Shown: positions 10,482-20,800, counted from the stretch's first letter. The stretch: 64,000 nt of DNA from Heloderma charlesbogerti (GCA_026122225.1 JANEZZ010002886.1:62001-126000), one strand, 5' to 3'. Notes: generated by a model not told the origin, from the sequence alone. Program-made: numbers and translations.

Positions 10482-10588
10482 CCATGATAGGCTACGTAAA
10501 GATTTACATAGCCTATCACGTTGTGTGTGTTTTTTTTAAAACCCAGCCATGATAGGCTATGTAAATCTTTACGTAGCCTATCACATCT
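10482..10588. repeat. Pair of GATAGGCTACGTAAA hairpins
   Basis: Two stem-loops (10485-10520 and 10548-10583), reverse complements of each other, followed by T-rich runs. They correspond to the outer hairpin pairs of element 1, but a matching pair on the other side of the 10101-10452 palindrome is missing. Confidence 0.82.
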
Positions 10589-10809
10589 TTTTTTTTTTTT
10601 TTTTTAACAAGAGTGTAAATGGTGGCCAGTCGGAAGATCAGCCGCCGCCGCCATCCAGAAGATCTGCCCCAGGTAAGTCTCGTCCCGGGGGGATCCGTGG
10701 GGGGGCGGGGGGGCAGGCCGTTCCGCCACGGAGTTCGGGGGGCCAAATGCACTGGCATTCGGCCTCACCGAGATCCGTGGCAGAATTCTCTGTCATCCCT
10801 ACACGCGGG

Positions 10810-11022
10810 TGGTTGCAAAACTGGAGAAAGATGGGGCAGAGGGCATCCCTGATCGCACCATTGTGGCTCAAGCAGCCTCGGTCTGCCAAGCTCCTTCAGA
10901 GGTCCAGAAGGGATTACCTTCGATTCCCGTCAACACCAGCACTGTTGTCCAGAGACAGGGGCAAGGTGTCACATCCAGACTTACCAACTTTATGCCTCAC
11001 GTCGTGGAGAATCCAGCAGTAG
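10810..11022 (+). pseudogene. DIRS RT-RNase H-methylase ORF, C-terminal end
   Basis: After the second hAT element the DIRS reading frame resumes with LIAPLWLKQPRSAKLL and LLSRDRGKVSHPDLP, a C-terminal pattern of the DIRS RT-RH-methylase ORF, and stops at 11020-11022. It overlaps the start of the recombinase ORF in another frame, an arrangement known in DIRS elements. Residues of the insertion are read through in the same frame, which makes the open frame look longer than the real domain. Confidence 0.7.
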
Positions 11023-11966
11023 ACTGGATAGACTTGCCTGCATCACTCCAGTCTGTCCTGGAGGCAGCTAGGAAACCTGCTACAAGAAAATCCTATGCCA
11101 GTACATGGACACATTTTATACTTTTCACTAGGGACAATGACTTCGATCGTGTCCATTGTACTATACAGGATATTCTGAAATTTTTATTTGCGCTACATGC
11201 ACAAGGACTCCAAAGTGCTTCTTTGAAGGTTTATCTTGCAGCCATTTCAGCTTCCCAGTTTGTTTACAATGTTTGCTCAGTTTTCTCACATCCTTTGATC
11301 TGTCAGTTTATGAGGGGAATTAGAAATCTTGTTCCTCCTGTTAACCCTCTAGTACTGACATGGAGTGTGTCTGTTGTACTACATGCACTTACCAAAACAC
11401 CATTTGAGCCACTCGCTACCACAGATTTGCATCTTCTCTCGCTAAAGGTGGGGTTCTTAGTAGCCATCATGGCATTCTGGAGAGCTATGTGCCCTGCGAG
11501 TGGACAATCCTTACCTACGATTTCATAGGAATATTGCTTTCCCACCTGAAGTCGTTTCAGGTTTTCACTTGGCTCAGAATATTGTTCTCCTTGCCTTTTT
11601 CGCCTCGCCTGCAAGGGTGCTCGAGAAGACGCTGCACACATTGGATGTTCACAGGGCTCTAGCATTCTATAAAGCGAGGACGGAATCATTTTGTCAATCT
11701 CAGTGATTGTCTGCTATGGGGGATCTAAGAAGGGACACCCAGTTTCATCCCAGCTTTTAGCATCTTGGATAGTCCAAGCTATTAAGCTCTCCTATGAACT
11801 GCAGAGCTTGGAGTTATCTGGTCCAGTGAGGGCCCACTCAACCAGAGTGATAGCAACATTGGTGGCTTTCCAGAGACGGGTGTCAATACCGGATGTATGT
11901 TGGGCTGCAACCTGGGCTGCTCCTTTCACATTTGTCAAGCATTACCATCTCAACGTTCAGGCCTGA
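10986..11966 (+). pseudogene. DIRS tyrosine recombinase, frameshifted
   Basis: Phage-integrase-type tyrosine recombinase that inserts the circular DIRS DNA. The N-terminal SAM-like region reads ARKPATRKSYASTWTHF and FALHAQGLQSASLKVYLAAIS. The first catalytic Arg region near 11470-11490 is damaged (AFWRAMC) and followed by a frame change to VDNPYLRFHRN. Another shift near 11700 leads to the C-terminal part, where the HSTR motif (H-x-x-R) is at 11835-11846 and the likely nucleophile Tyr is at 11943-11945 in FVKHYHL. At least two frameshifts make it non-functional. Confidence 0.85.
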
Positions 11967-12055
11967 AAGGGCTGCTCCTTCAGCCAGACAGTGCTGACAG
12001 AGATTGTTTGATGAGGACACTGACACACCTCCGTGTACATAAGCTTGTTATTCGC

Positions 12056-12175
12056 CCGTATGTGTGATGCACAGAGACCACAAAGAAGAAAGTCAGGTTG
12101 CTTACCTGTAATGGGAGCTCTTCGAGTGTTCATCTGTGAATTCACACAACCCACCCACCATCCCCACTTCGGTGT
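12056..12175 (+). repeat. DIRS internal complementary region
   Basis: Bases 12056-12090 (ending CCACAAAGAAGAA) are the reverse complement of the outer left terminus at 4650. The adjoining bases from 12091 (GTCAGGTTGCTTACCTGTAA) are the reverse complement of the outer right terminus ending at 12427. This juxtaposition defines both ends of the element and is used as a template for completing the termini in DIRS replication models. Confidence 0.88.
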
Positions 12176-12236
12176 CAAGATCATCTTGGTTTGGTACCGA
12201 GGTTCCTCAGTCTTAAGGGGCCACAATTGGCAGTTT

Positions 12237-12427
12237 CCTTGGAACTGAGGGATTGAGCAGGAACCCCAATGGAGTATGCACAATGGGATGATGGGGGAGG
12301 GGTTCCCACCAAAATTCCTCAGCTGTAGAAGTTTCCCGAATCGAGGCTCCGTGCAGGTGCAGAGCCCATATGAGTGAATGCACAGATGACTACTCAAAGA
12401 ACTCAAGTTACAGGTAAGCAACCTGAC
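12237..12427 (-). repeat. DIRS right inverted terminal repeat
   Basis: Inverted partner of 4650-4826, sharing AGAAGTTTCCCGAATCGAGG and CCAAAATTCCTCAGCT in the antisense direction. It extends about 40 bp further out, ending AGGTAAGCAACCTGAC. Confidence 0.86.
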
Positions 12428-12428
12428 C

Positions 12429-13159
12429 TTTTTTCCTCTAAGGACAAGAAGCTGAGCTTATGGGTCAAACTACTTGGTCCATTAAGCACATGGTATGCAG
12501 CTGACTCCTCTCTCTGTGTCTTACTCCAGAGTAAGTGGGCACAGCCCTGATCCAGATTGGGACTACCACATGCCAGGAGGGAAGGTTTAAGCCTTACCAC
12601 TTCAGCTGCTTGTTTCCTGAAATCCTCCCCACACACAAGGGTTAATAAAAGAAGAAAATGCCTCCATTGACACCAATGGAGGCTTCCCCCCCGCTTTTTT
12701 TAACCTCCACATTGGGAGCTGAGGGGAAAAGGTTTAAACCTTCTCTCCTAGCATGCGGTTGGGGCTGCATACACTTACTCTAGAGTAAGAAATGGAGAGA
12801 AGGGTAAGTGATGCCCTTTATAAATGGGACAAAATAACATTATCGAATTGTGACTGTGGGGCTGAAAAACAAACTATCCAACACATAGTGACAGAGTGTC
12901 AAAACCGAGCCTACAATGGAGACTTTGCTGATTTCCTGGCTGTGACAACTGAAGCAAAAAACTATATCTGTAACCTAGACATATGTTTGTGATCTTCCTG
13001 TCTATATTTTATATTTTATATTTCATATTTACTATGCTCTATGTTTTTATTGTAACACGATGTGAATGTGCCATACGATCGATCGATCGATCAATCAATA
13101 AATAAAATATTGTGTTGTTTGACCCATAAACTCAGCTTCTTTTCCTTAGAGGAAAAAAA
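12429..13159. repeat. 730-bp block bounded by 40-bp inverted repeats
   Basis: TTTTCCTCTAAGGACAAGAAG followed by CTGAGCTTATGGGTCAAAC at 12431-12470 is inverted at 13117-13158 with two differences. The block starts one base beyond the right end of the DIRS element. Inside are a short palindrome GCCTCCATTG/CAATGGAGGC (12660-12690) and a LINE 3' fragment. It may be an old DNA transposon with a LINE insert or a rearranged inverted duplication. Confidence 0.6.
12780..13115 (+). mobile_element. LINE 3' end with Cys/His C-terminal motif
   Basis: A frame at 12792-12992 reads CDCGAEKQTIQHIVTEC, the C-x-C...H...C knuckle near the C-terminus of some non-LTR retrotransposon ORF2 proteins, then a T-rich 3' UTR and a (GATC)n(AATA)n tail. 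Clade not assigned. Truncated upstream. Confidence 0.55.
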
Positions 13160-13523
13160 TGTGCTTTTTCCATATTCAGGTCTTATACCTAAGGTGGGTT
13201 ATGAATGCATATATAATTATAATTATTAATCAAAATATGGTGGTATGTAAAAAGCCTGATCCAGCACTTGATATCAGTAAATAGTTTTCCAGTAGCTACT
13301 GTACTTCAGTACTTGTGTGAATTGATACTGAGTTTTGTATTGGGAAGCAATTTCTTCTCTTAATCTACTATCAGCCAAAAAGCATTTGGAAAAAGAAGAA
13401 AATGTTAAGGGGGTGGGAAGGCCTAAGAGTGGAATTATATGTTACATCCCAAGGTATGTAATAAAACCACTTCCAATGGGCAAATGTACTTCATGGAGAG
13501 GCTATTTGCACCAGGAAAGGTAT
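13160..13523 (+). other. Unannotated intronic stretch
   Basis: No repeat, exon or RNA gene recognised. AT-rich. Confidence 0.5.
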
Positions 13524-13652
13524 GTCTAGAACCCATGGGGAGAGGCAGTGCAGGAGAGTTGGAGTAGAAAGGTGGTGGGAAGGGTTAAGAACTCTTCCCA
13601 CCACCTTTCAACTCCAACTTTCCCGCACTGCCTCTCCCTATGGGTTCTAGAC
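13524..13652. repeat. 129-bp near-perfect palindrome
   Basis: Arms GTCTAGAACCCATGGGGAGA...GGTGGTGGGAAG and its inverse meet around 13588 with almost no loop. About 4 mismatches in 60 paired bases. No terminal duplication identified. Resembles a young MITE or a foldback fragment. Confidence 0.8.
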
Positions 13653-13873
13653 ACAAGTCTGGAACCTAGCATGGGCAAAAGTCTGGGAAAGTCCACAGTG
13701 GGGAAAACAGCAGGGGGGAGGGTTAAGCACAACTTCCCCCAGCCAGCCACTTACCTAGTATAAATCTCTCCCTAATTATAACTTTTCCCCATTAGAAGCA
13801 GCCATCAAGGTTTCTTTGCAAACACTGGCATGTATCATGTAGTTCTTCCTTTAAAATTATATCGTAGTTAAAG

Positions 13874-14147
13874 ATAAGGGGCAGTATCCAATGCTGCCCA
13901 CATGCTAGTGGGACTACCACTAGTGCAACAGGAAGCTAGTGGTTCCTGAAGCAATTGAAAATGCTAGTTTCCAGAATAGGGCAGGTCAGCAGAGCTCGCA
14001 GAAGGGAGCTCCACTGGCCTGTCCCATTCCAGAAACAAGCTTTTCCAGGGTTGCAACAGGAACCGCTAGTTCCTGTTGTGCTAGCAGTTGTTCCCACGGG
14101 TGCAACAGACTGGGTGGAGGCACAGCAGCAGTACTAAATATTGTCCA
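13874..14147. repeat. Palindromic MITE (GGGCAGTATCCAA ends)
   Basis: Two arms of about 120-130 bp, GGGCAGTATCCAATGCTGCC...CAGCAGAGCTC and its inverse ending TACTAAATATTGTCCAA, meet at the GAGCTCGCAGAAGGGAGCTC core near 14000. Arms have diverged noticeably. A related end is at 16085-16167. Confidence 0.65.
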
Positions 14148-15744
14148 ATTTTATCAAAGGAAATCTAAGAACTTCAGATTACTAACATTGAGGGTTTCTC
14201 ATCTAAACCAGTATAGCTGCCCCTTAAAAATTCTGTTTTATATTTTATTTTAGGCAATGTCCCTAATACTAAAACAGATTCTTAAGAAATGGTGCATGCG
14301 TGCAATTTTTAGTTTTAAATTGTTTTTGATTTTGTGAGTGTGGCATTCTGTCTAATAGCTCCACTCTAGTTTCCAAAATTTACTTGCTTCAGAGCAGTCC
14401 CATTGTCTAATCAGAGTACATAAGTTGTGGGCAGCAGTCAGTTTTCCTACGCATGTTCCTTTGCTTATAAGAGTCTTCTGTAGTAATGATGTATGACTTT
14501 TGAGCAGTAACCCCTATTTCTAAATGAATTTAGGGACCTTCTTGTGTATCACAGTTGCTCATTCTAAGCATGAACTAATGATTTCAGTGCTGACCTTGGG
14601 TAAACAACTGGTGTACTATTTTAATGTAATCTTCTAAGGTATATAAATGGCTTTTGGGGAAAGAAACGCATTTAAAAATGTCCTTCAAACCAAAAATGGC
14701 TGCAGTCCAGTCATGGTCTTAAGTGTCTTTGATTTTAAGCTAACTCTCCTGCTAAAATGTACAGGAATTCAAAGTGCTTAACTTTGGCAGGATCATGCCA
14801 AGTTGTGCTTTTATTTTTTGTCTTACATTCATCTGTATATACTAATGTTTTGTCAACCTAGCTAAATTGGTCACACTGGATTTGCACTGAAGGGTATGCA
14901 TCACTTTTGATTTGCAAATGAAAATGTTAGTTAATGAAAACTCTGTGGAATAGTCAATACGATGGTGAAAAGATTTATCCAAATCAAAGCATAGGCTGCT
15001 TGATGGGAAGAGTGGTGTCAACAAGCGGAAGGCTCTGGCATTGAAACAGCCATAACCTGTCGGGTTTAGAGTTCTTTCATTGTTCCATGAGGATCCACAG
15101 CCCTGCTGGTCTTATGAGCAAGCTGATTTTCATATACACAGATTTTGATGAATCTCCTCAACTTTCCTACAGTCCCCTTATCTTTCCAAAATCATAATAT
15201 TGTTTGGAAGCTATTTTTATATTTCACAGCTTTGCCGAGAAGATAATTGGTAACTGTGCATTTATCCCAGATAATGCTGTGGCATGTATTTACGCATCCT
15301 TGTCATCTTGGCTGCATGAAAAATTCAGAAAAAAGCACCATTCTGATAAGTTTGAAAGCTACAATACCCCACACTGGCCTGACTGCAGGGGGGGCGGGGA
15401 GTATACAATTGCTTGAGGTGGCAGCATTTTTAGGGGCCCAGCATTCAATCCAAGAAGTGCAGATCTTTTGCACTGTCGCTGACGATACAGCCCTTGGGTC
15501 ACTCACATCTGTGCACTATCCACTAGTTTGTGCCCTATCACCCTCTGCAACATCGCACATAATTCTGAAGCTCACTTCTCAGATCTTGCATGCACCCACT
15601 TGAGTCTTCTTGGGCTGGCCATGCCAGTCCCCAGGGGCTAATCCCCTCTTGATTAGTCCCACATGTCAGGAGGACTGCTGTACTGTGGAGATCCCAGAAT
15701 GTTCTACTCCTGCAAGTGGTTGTCCTGTTTGGTGCATTATCAAG
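14148..15744 (+). other. Unannotated intronic stretch
   Basis: AT-rich sequence with no recognised repeat, exon or RNA gene. Open frames here are short and lack family motifs. Confidence 0.5.
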
Positions 15745-15747
15745 GGG

Positions 15748-15832
15748 TTCTGTCCTATGTTAGTGCTACTTAGAGTAGACCCACTGAAATGAATGGGACT
15801 TAAGTTAGACTAACATTGGATACAGCCCAAAA
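15748..15832. repeat. Short repeat (AACATTGGATACAGCCC family)
   Basis: Contains AGTAGACCCACTGAAATGAATGGGACTTAAG and ends CTAACATTGGATACAGCCC. The same unit interrupts a SINE at 47966-48044, and a decayed copy is at 1990-2045. Confidence 0.6.
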
Positions 15833-15884
15833 TTGTCTTATCTCTCAGCAGGATCCTCTCAGCAGCCTTTCAAAGTCTCCTACT

Positions 15885-16063
15885 CAGGATGGCCATATAC
15901 TGCCTCCAGGATCAGGGGCAGCATGCCTCTGCATACCAGTTGCTGAGGAACAAGAGGGCTACAGCATGCAGATCCTGCTTGCAGACTTCCCATTGGTATC
16001 TGATTGGCCATTGTGGGTAACAGGATGCTGGCCTAGATAGCCTTTGGTCTAATACAGCCAGTG
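15885..16063 (+). mobile_element. CR1-like LINE 3' fragment
   Basis: Recognisable by GGCAGCATGCCTCTGCATACC, AGTTGCTGAGGAACA and GGCCTAGATAGCCTTTGGTC. The same family occurs antisense at 16526-16720 and 31590-32030, and sense at 60836-61100. Its clade is inferred from resemblance only. Confidence 0.6.
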
Positions 16064-16084
16064 ACATAGCACTAGCATAAGGGA

Positions 16085-16167
16085 CCCTATTGGAATTGCC
16101 CTGGACGCTGCTTACAATAGTGCTACGTCAGTGGCACAAGTGGAGCGGCAGTGTTGGATACTGCCCA
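16085..16167. repeat. MITE end fragment
   Basis: Ends GGCAGTGTTGGATACTGCCC, the inverted form of the terminus of the palindromic MITE at 13874-14147. Only one arm is visible. Confidence 0.45.
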
Positions 16168-16486
16168 ATGACTGTCATTTAAATAGACATACAATACATC
16201 TCACTTTAGTGAGGAAGACTGTGACCAGGTGCCCTTCATGGTATGCCTCCTCAGTTGCTGTCCAGGTGCTAACTGTTGATGGGCAACTTAAAGGCCTCTG
16301 TTCTCCATTCTTACAGTTCTTTATCTTTAAACCGGACTTGGAATAGACAGCACTTCAAAGAGGTTACAGCTCTTCAAATAGAGGACTGTCCTCTGCCAGC
16401 CCTTCAAATGGAAGACTGTCCTCTGTAAAATTGGACACCTGGCCAGCCTAGCAGGATGGGCCAGCTTTTAGTTCTGAGCCTACTGC

Positions 16487-16525
16487 ATTATATTATATTA
16501 TATTATATTATATTATATTATATTA
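16487..16525 (+). repeat. (TATTA)n microsatellite
   Basis: About seven pentamer units, directly abutting the antisense CR1-like fragment and possibly part of its tail. Confidence 0.9.
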
Positions 16526-16720
16526 AACATAAGAAGAGCCATGCTGTCTCAGACCAAGGGCCCATCTAGTCCAGCATTCTGTTCACACAATGGTTGACCA
16601 GCTGTTGTCCGGAAACCCACAAGCAAGACATGAGTACAACACCATCCTCCCACCCATGTTCCCCAGCAACTGGTATACATAGGCTTACTGCCTCTGATTA
16701 CTGGAGGTATTGTAACTATA
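16526..16720 (-). mobile_element. CR1-like LINE 3' fragment, antisense
   Basis: AACATAAGAAGAGCCATGCTG, CCAAGGGCCCATCTAGTCCA and TGTTCCCCAGCAACTGGTAT mark this family in the antisense direction. 5' truncated. Confidence 0.65.
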
Positions 16721-17298
16721 TTGTCTCTTCATGCTGGAGAGAAGGAGCTTCATTTCTTATTTACCACTGAGACAAAGCTTCAGAATCCCATTGCTAATCA
16801 TAGTGGGAGTCTGTATACAGCTAGAGGGGCTTCCTGGCCACTGGCAAGGGCACACGGTTGTTCCCTAGCCATAGGCTAGTGGGAAGCAATCTACAGGCCA
16901 ATGATTTAAAGCCTGCTTAGCATATACAGTTTGAGGATTTATTGCCGATGTTGATAACAAAGCGATTAACATGAACACCATACAGTGTAAGACAATATTG
17001 GCAAATATATCATCTCTTTCCTTTGGAGTGGGCTGAAGAAGGGCTTTCAAGTTTGCCTGAATAGGGAAAGCAGGATATACATAGGTCTTGTTGAGCCTGC
17101 TACTGTCTTGCTTTGAATCATTAAGTCAAATTATGTGGATGAAATCTTATTACCTTGTGAATAAGATCATCTTATCACAGCACAGAGTCTTTAAAATAGA
17201 CCTCACGACATGCCTAACTGCAAATCAAGGTTGAAATATATGGCCCTTTATTTAACCTAACCAGATGGCCATTATACAAAGATGTACTACATATACTG
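16721..17298 (+). other. Unannotated intronic stretch
   Basis: No recognised repeat or exon. Confidence 0.5.
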
Positions 17299-17300
17299 TA

Positions 17301-17370
<70 letters not shown>
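17299..17370. repeat. (TG)n(TA)n(CA)n microsatellite
   Basis: About 10 TG, 5-6 TA and 20 CA dinucleotides in a row. The TG and CA arms are mutually complementary, so the tract can fold back and has Z-DNA potential. Confidence 0.95.
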
Positions 17371-17374
<4 letters not shown>

Positions 17375-18045
17375 TAGATGCTACACAGCACTTTAGAAAT
17401 AACTCAAGCCATCTATGCAGTTAAACATTCTGAGCATCAACGATTTCCACAAATGCCATATAAATATGCCTGGCCTCCTTTCTCTTTCTTTCTTTCTTTG
17501 GTTTTTTTATGTTCACTCTGCAATAGCTGCAAAACCCACCAAGATGGTTAACTTGCTTTTTAAAAGGTTGCACAGCTGGTAAGTGTGGGCAAAACTGTGT
17601 AGGGAAAATGAATCAAAGCAAGACAGCAGCCCTAACACCGTTTTCCAAAACACTGAATATGCAAGTTAAATCTGTTCCCAGACTGATTTAGTATACAGTC
17701 TCATGAGGTGAGGGATCATGCCGGCATCGCCAGTGCACTAGTCGCTCAATAAGCTCCAGAGTACTCTAAAGCCAGCCAGAAATCGATGCCCTGTGGAATG
17801 TAGTTAGCAGAACGCAGCTCATCTTAAGTGAGATTGTCAGATCAACGGAAACGTCACAGTGTGTCCTTCTTAGGGAATCAGTTAAGAAAAATACATTGTT
17901 CTAATACTGGCTCCCAACACATTTTCAGTAATACTGCACTCTGATGTGATTTAATGCAATTATTTTAACAAAGATCCAGAGTTATGATGAACATAGAAAT
18001 ATGAAATCAGGAGGTTTAAAGCCGGTGGAGGAAATAGGTTTTACA
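17371..18045 (+). other. Unannotated intronic stretch
   Basis: Nothing recognised apart from a short CTTT run near 17485. Confidence 0.5.
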
Positions 18046-18534
18046 CAGGAGTGGGCAACCTATTTGGCTGCATGTGGGACCGGGTGGTGAATTAGGGGCT
18101 GCACTTAGTGTGTGCATACATATACACATTTCCCCCACACTTGGAGATCTCTGGAGGGTGGGAGAGGTGAAAGCTTCCACCCAGCCAGTGATCCCAGCTG
18201 CCTGAATGTTGCTGGAGGTGAAAGCCTCCATGGCTCCAATGATCCTCACCAAGATTGTTGTTTCTCCACTGCTAACAGTGATCTTGGCTGCCTGGAGATT
18301 CCTGGAGGGTAAAAGAGGTGAAAGCCTTTCTCACTCCACCAACTGCAGTGATCCCCACTGAGATTGCTGTCCAGGCACTGCTAAAAGCAGTGCTCGAACA
18401 GGGTCTTTTCCCCGCAGCCCAGCTCATGCTTGATCAGATGTGCTGCAGGGCAAGGTGGGTATAGGTCCCCCAGCATCACAAGCTGCTTGGACAGTAGCGG
18501 AGAATTGCTTGCAGGCCAAGGGTTGCCCACATGT
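18046..18534. mobile_element. Non-autonomous hAT element
   Basis: Starts CAGGAGTGGGCAACC and ends GGTTGCCCACATGT, typical hAT termini. The flanking octamers gttttaca and gttttagg match at 6 of 8 positions. The interior has a repeated GAGGTGAAAGC motif unit three times. No transposase. Confidence 0.65.
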
Positions 18535-19009
18535 GTTTTAGGCCCAGAGAAACCACCTTATCACTTCTATTCAAGTAGTGGATGATCAAATAGTAACTTA
18601 ACTAGGAGAGATTGGCAGGCAATCTACTCCCCAACTCAATCAAATATTAAGATGAATAGCCCTTTTGCTAGAAAAGCTTAAAACCAGTGAGTTGCTGAAG
18701 GCAACTCCAGGACTGAAGCCAAGTAGCTTAAATGTCAGAGAAACAGGCAGGATGAACAAGCAGCAAGTTAAGGTACAGGCAGTTTGGGAGCAGGAACCTC
18801 ATATTCAGGGTGAAGAATACAGGCATCTAGATTGGAAACAGAAAGGATACAGAGCAGCAATGCCAGTTTCTGGAAGGATCAAAATCAGGCCAATTCCAGA
18901 AGCACAGCTCAATATTCTGTGCATAAAATAGAACCAAGGACAAGAAGATAGGAGGAGTAAGGATGGATGAATGTCCATTTCTCTCTCTTTCTCATTTTTC
19001 TATTCTTAG
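18535..19009 (+). other. Unannotated intronic stretch
   Basis: Nothing recognised. Confidence 0.45.
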
Positions 19010-19353
19010 GTTTGTCCCATCCCATTTCCATATCAGTTGGCAGATTTTTTTTTTAAAAAAAGTCGGCATGAAAATTTGTACACATTTTCTTCAAATATAT
19101 TTTTGTATGCAGTTTTGCCTAATATAAGCAACTTTGCAAGCAATTTCCCCTAACACAATACATTTTTGTATGTTATTTTTTTTAATGTATGCATTTTTGT
19201 GCACATGTTCCCCAAATATATGCTTACATCATGACATCACAAAATTCAGAAAAGTGTGAATACCAAAGAATAACTGTCTCAGTTCATGTATTGGTTCAAG
19301 AAGTGCAAATTAGGAAGGTTTGTATTAAACTGAACAACTTTCCCCCATCCCTA
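19010..19353 (-). mobile_element. hAT-like AT-rich element, one clear end
   Basis: Right end CCCCCATCCCTA is the inverse of the TAGGGATG-type terminus used by other hAT elements in this window. The interior has repeated ATTTTTGTATG and TTTTGCCTAATAT units, like the interior of 46061-46957. The left limit is uncertain. Confidence 0.45.
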
Positions 19354-20632
19354 AGGAGGAGTCTAGTCTAAGGACAATGCAGTAGAAACACTCAGAGAGG
19401 CTTCATGCCCCAGGTGTCCGGGAGGGCTCCAAGTATCACTGAAAGAGAGTAGCAAGGCTGGCCCTACCATGAAGCAAACCGATGTGGGCTACTTCAGGCA
19501 ACAGAATTTGGATATTGTTATAGGGCAGCAAATTATCAGAAACCTGGTTGCAAGCAGAGTTTTGCTCATTGGTTTCACTGGATTTAGGCATGCCAAACTC
19601 TACAAAGGATCCAAGCTGTAAATATGATAGTTGGGATCCTAACTATCACATGTGATGTACTGCATGCACATGGAGGCATTTCAGCTCCTTCCAGCAACAG
19701 CCCCTCATGCCCCCCCAAAAAGCCCTCCCAAAAAGGGTCAGAGGCCCTCCAGATCAGCACTCCATAGGTGCAAAGGCTTTCTGCCACTGGGAAAAAAAAC
19801 CCCAGTCATCTGCCTTTACTCCTGTGTGCCAGCAGAAGCACTTTGCATGAACACACAGGCCTCTTTGGATCCTGGCCTAAATTTGTAATGTCGGGGGAAT
19901 TTTGATTTTTCATCTCAAGCGTATTTTGGATGGGGCCTGGACAGCAGAGATGCTGAGTGAAGCAGATCCACAGCAAGAAGCCGGCAGTCCAGCTGCAGGC
20001 AAGAGTCAGCACAACAGATGGGAATGCAACCTGATGTCTCCCAAAGATCTTGCTTCCACTTGTGTCAGCCAGTTACTGCGCAGACTGGACAACCTTCCAA
20101 GAGCAAAAGTGTTGTCCCTCAAATATGACCACTTGCCAGTACCTGGGACTGAAGTCCCTAATGACTAAATAAGAAAAACTGCCCTGAGGAGTAAAAATCC
20201 CGACCAGAGCCTGGGTCATAATACTCCAGCATCATCCATGCTTCCTCCCACCCCAACAGGGATACTTGCCTTACATTTTGAGAATTAAAAATACAGAAGC
20301 CCTCTGGGCAGCTGAAACAGGATCATGGATAGCTCATTTGCTGGCTGAAGCTCTTCCCTGCTAGAACCATAGGAGGATGTTGTCACAGCAGCAAGCTAAA
20401 GTCACCTGAAGCCTCATGTAAGCACCCACAATCTATAGTGTGGTCTACTCTGGAGGAGCTTTGGGCTATTAAAAGGCCCTCACCTCATTTTGTAGTCCCA
20501 GTCTTCTGCAAAGCTGGGATGGCTGAGGTTCAGCTGGAGGTTCCTCCTCTGACCTGGAGGATGATGGCAAGGCCATGTCTTCTGACCGAGAGGGCCCTGA
20601 ATATGGACTGACTGTAATAACAATAATCCTAG
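19354..20632 (+). other. Unannotated intronic stretch
   Basis: No recognised repeat, exon or RNA gene. Confidence 0.45.
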
Positions 20633-20800
20633 TACAGGACATTCCTATGCATTTCTACTCAAAAGTAAGTCTGACTGATTTTAATGGGGCTTACTCTCAT
20701 GAACCAGGGTATAGGTTTGTACCCCATGTCCATTTAGATGGGAATTAGCCCGATTAAACACAGTAGGACTTACTTCTGAGTAAACTTGCATAGGACTGAC
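20633..20800. repeat. Two linked MITE-like repeats (GCAATCCTA family)
   Basis: A diverged copy (CATTCCTATGCATTTCTACTCAAAAGTAAGTC...GGGGCTTACTC) is followed by a second with the end phrase TTACTTCTGAGTAAACTTGCATAGGACTG. The pair is longer than a single unit. Confidence 0.6.

Larger units (their letters stand above)
9905..10801 (-). mobile_element. Non-autonomous hAT element 2, GC-rich foldback type
   Basis: An 897-bp insertion starting TAGGGATGTACGAAAG and ending GAATTCTCTGTCATCCCTA. The flanking 8-mers cacgcagg (9897-9904) and cacgcggg (10802-10809) match at 7 of 8 positions. Its right end, read inward, TAGGGATGACAGAGAATTC, matches the left end of element 1, and its left end matches the right end of element 1, so it is inverted relative to element 1. 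The interior has its own palindrome with related but not identical stem-loop units. No transposase is seen. Confidence 0.8.
4650..12427 (+). mobile_element. DIRS-type tyrosine-recombinase retrotransposon
   Basis: A near full-length DIRS element of 7,778 bp, or about 5.9 kb once two nested hAT insertions and their target duplications are removed. The order is left terminal repeat, gag, RT-RNase H-Dam-like methylase, tyrosine recombinase, internal complementary region, right terminal repeat. The terminal repeats are inverted relative to each other. The internal complementary region contains, back to back, the complements of the outermost left and right ends, which is the DIRS circle-junction signature. 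DIRS elements insert via a tyrosine recombinase and give no target duplication. All genes carry stops or frameshifts and the RT active site is altered, so this copy is dead. Confidence 0.92.
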
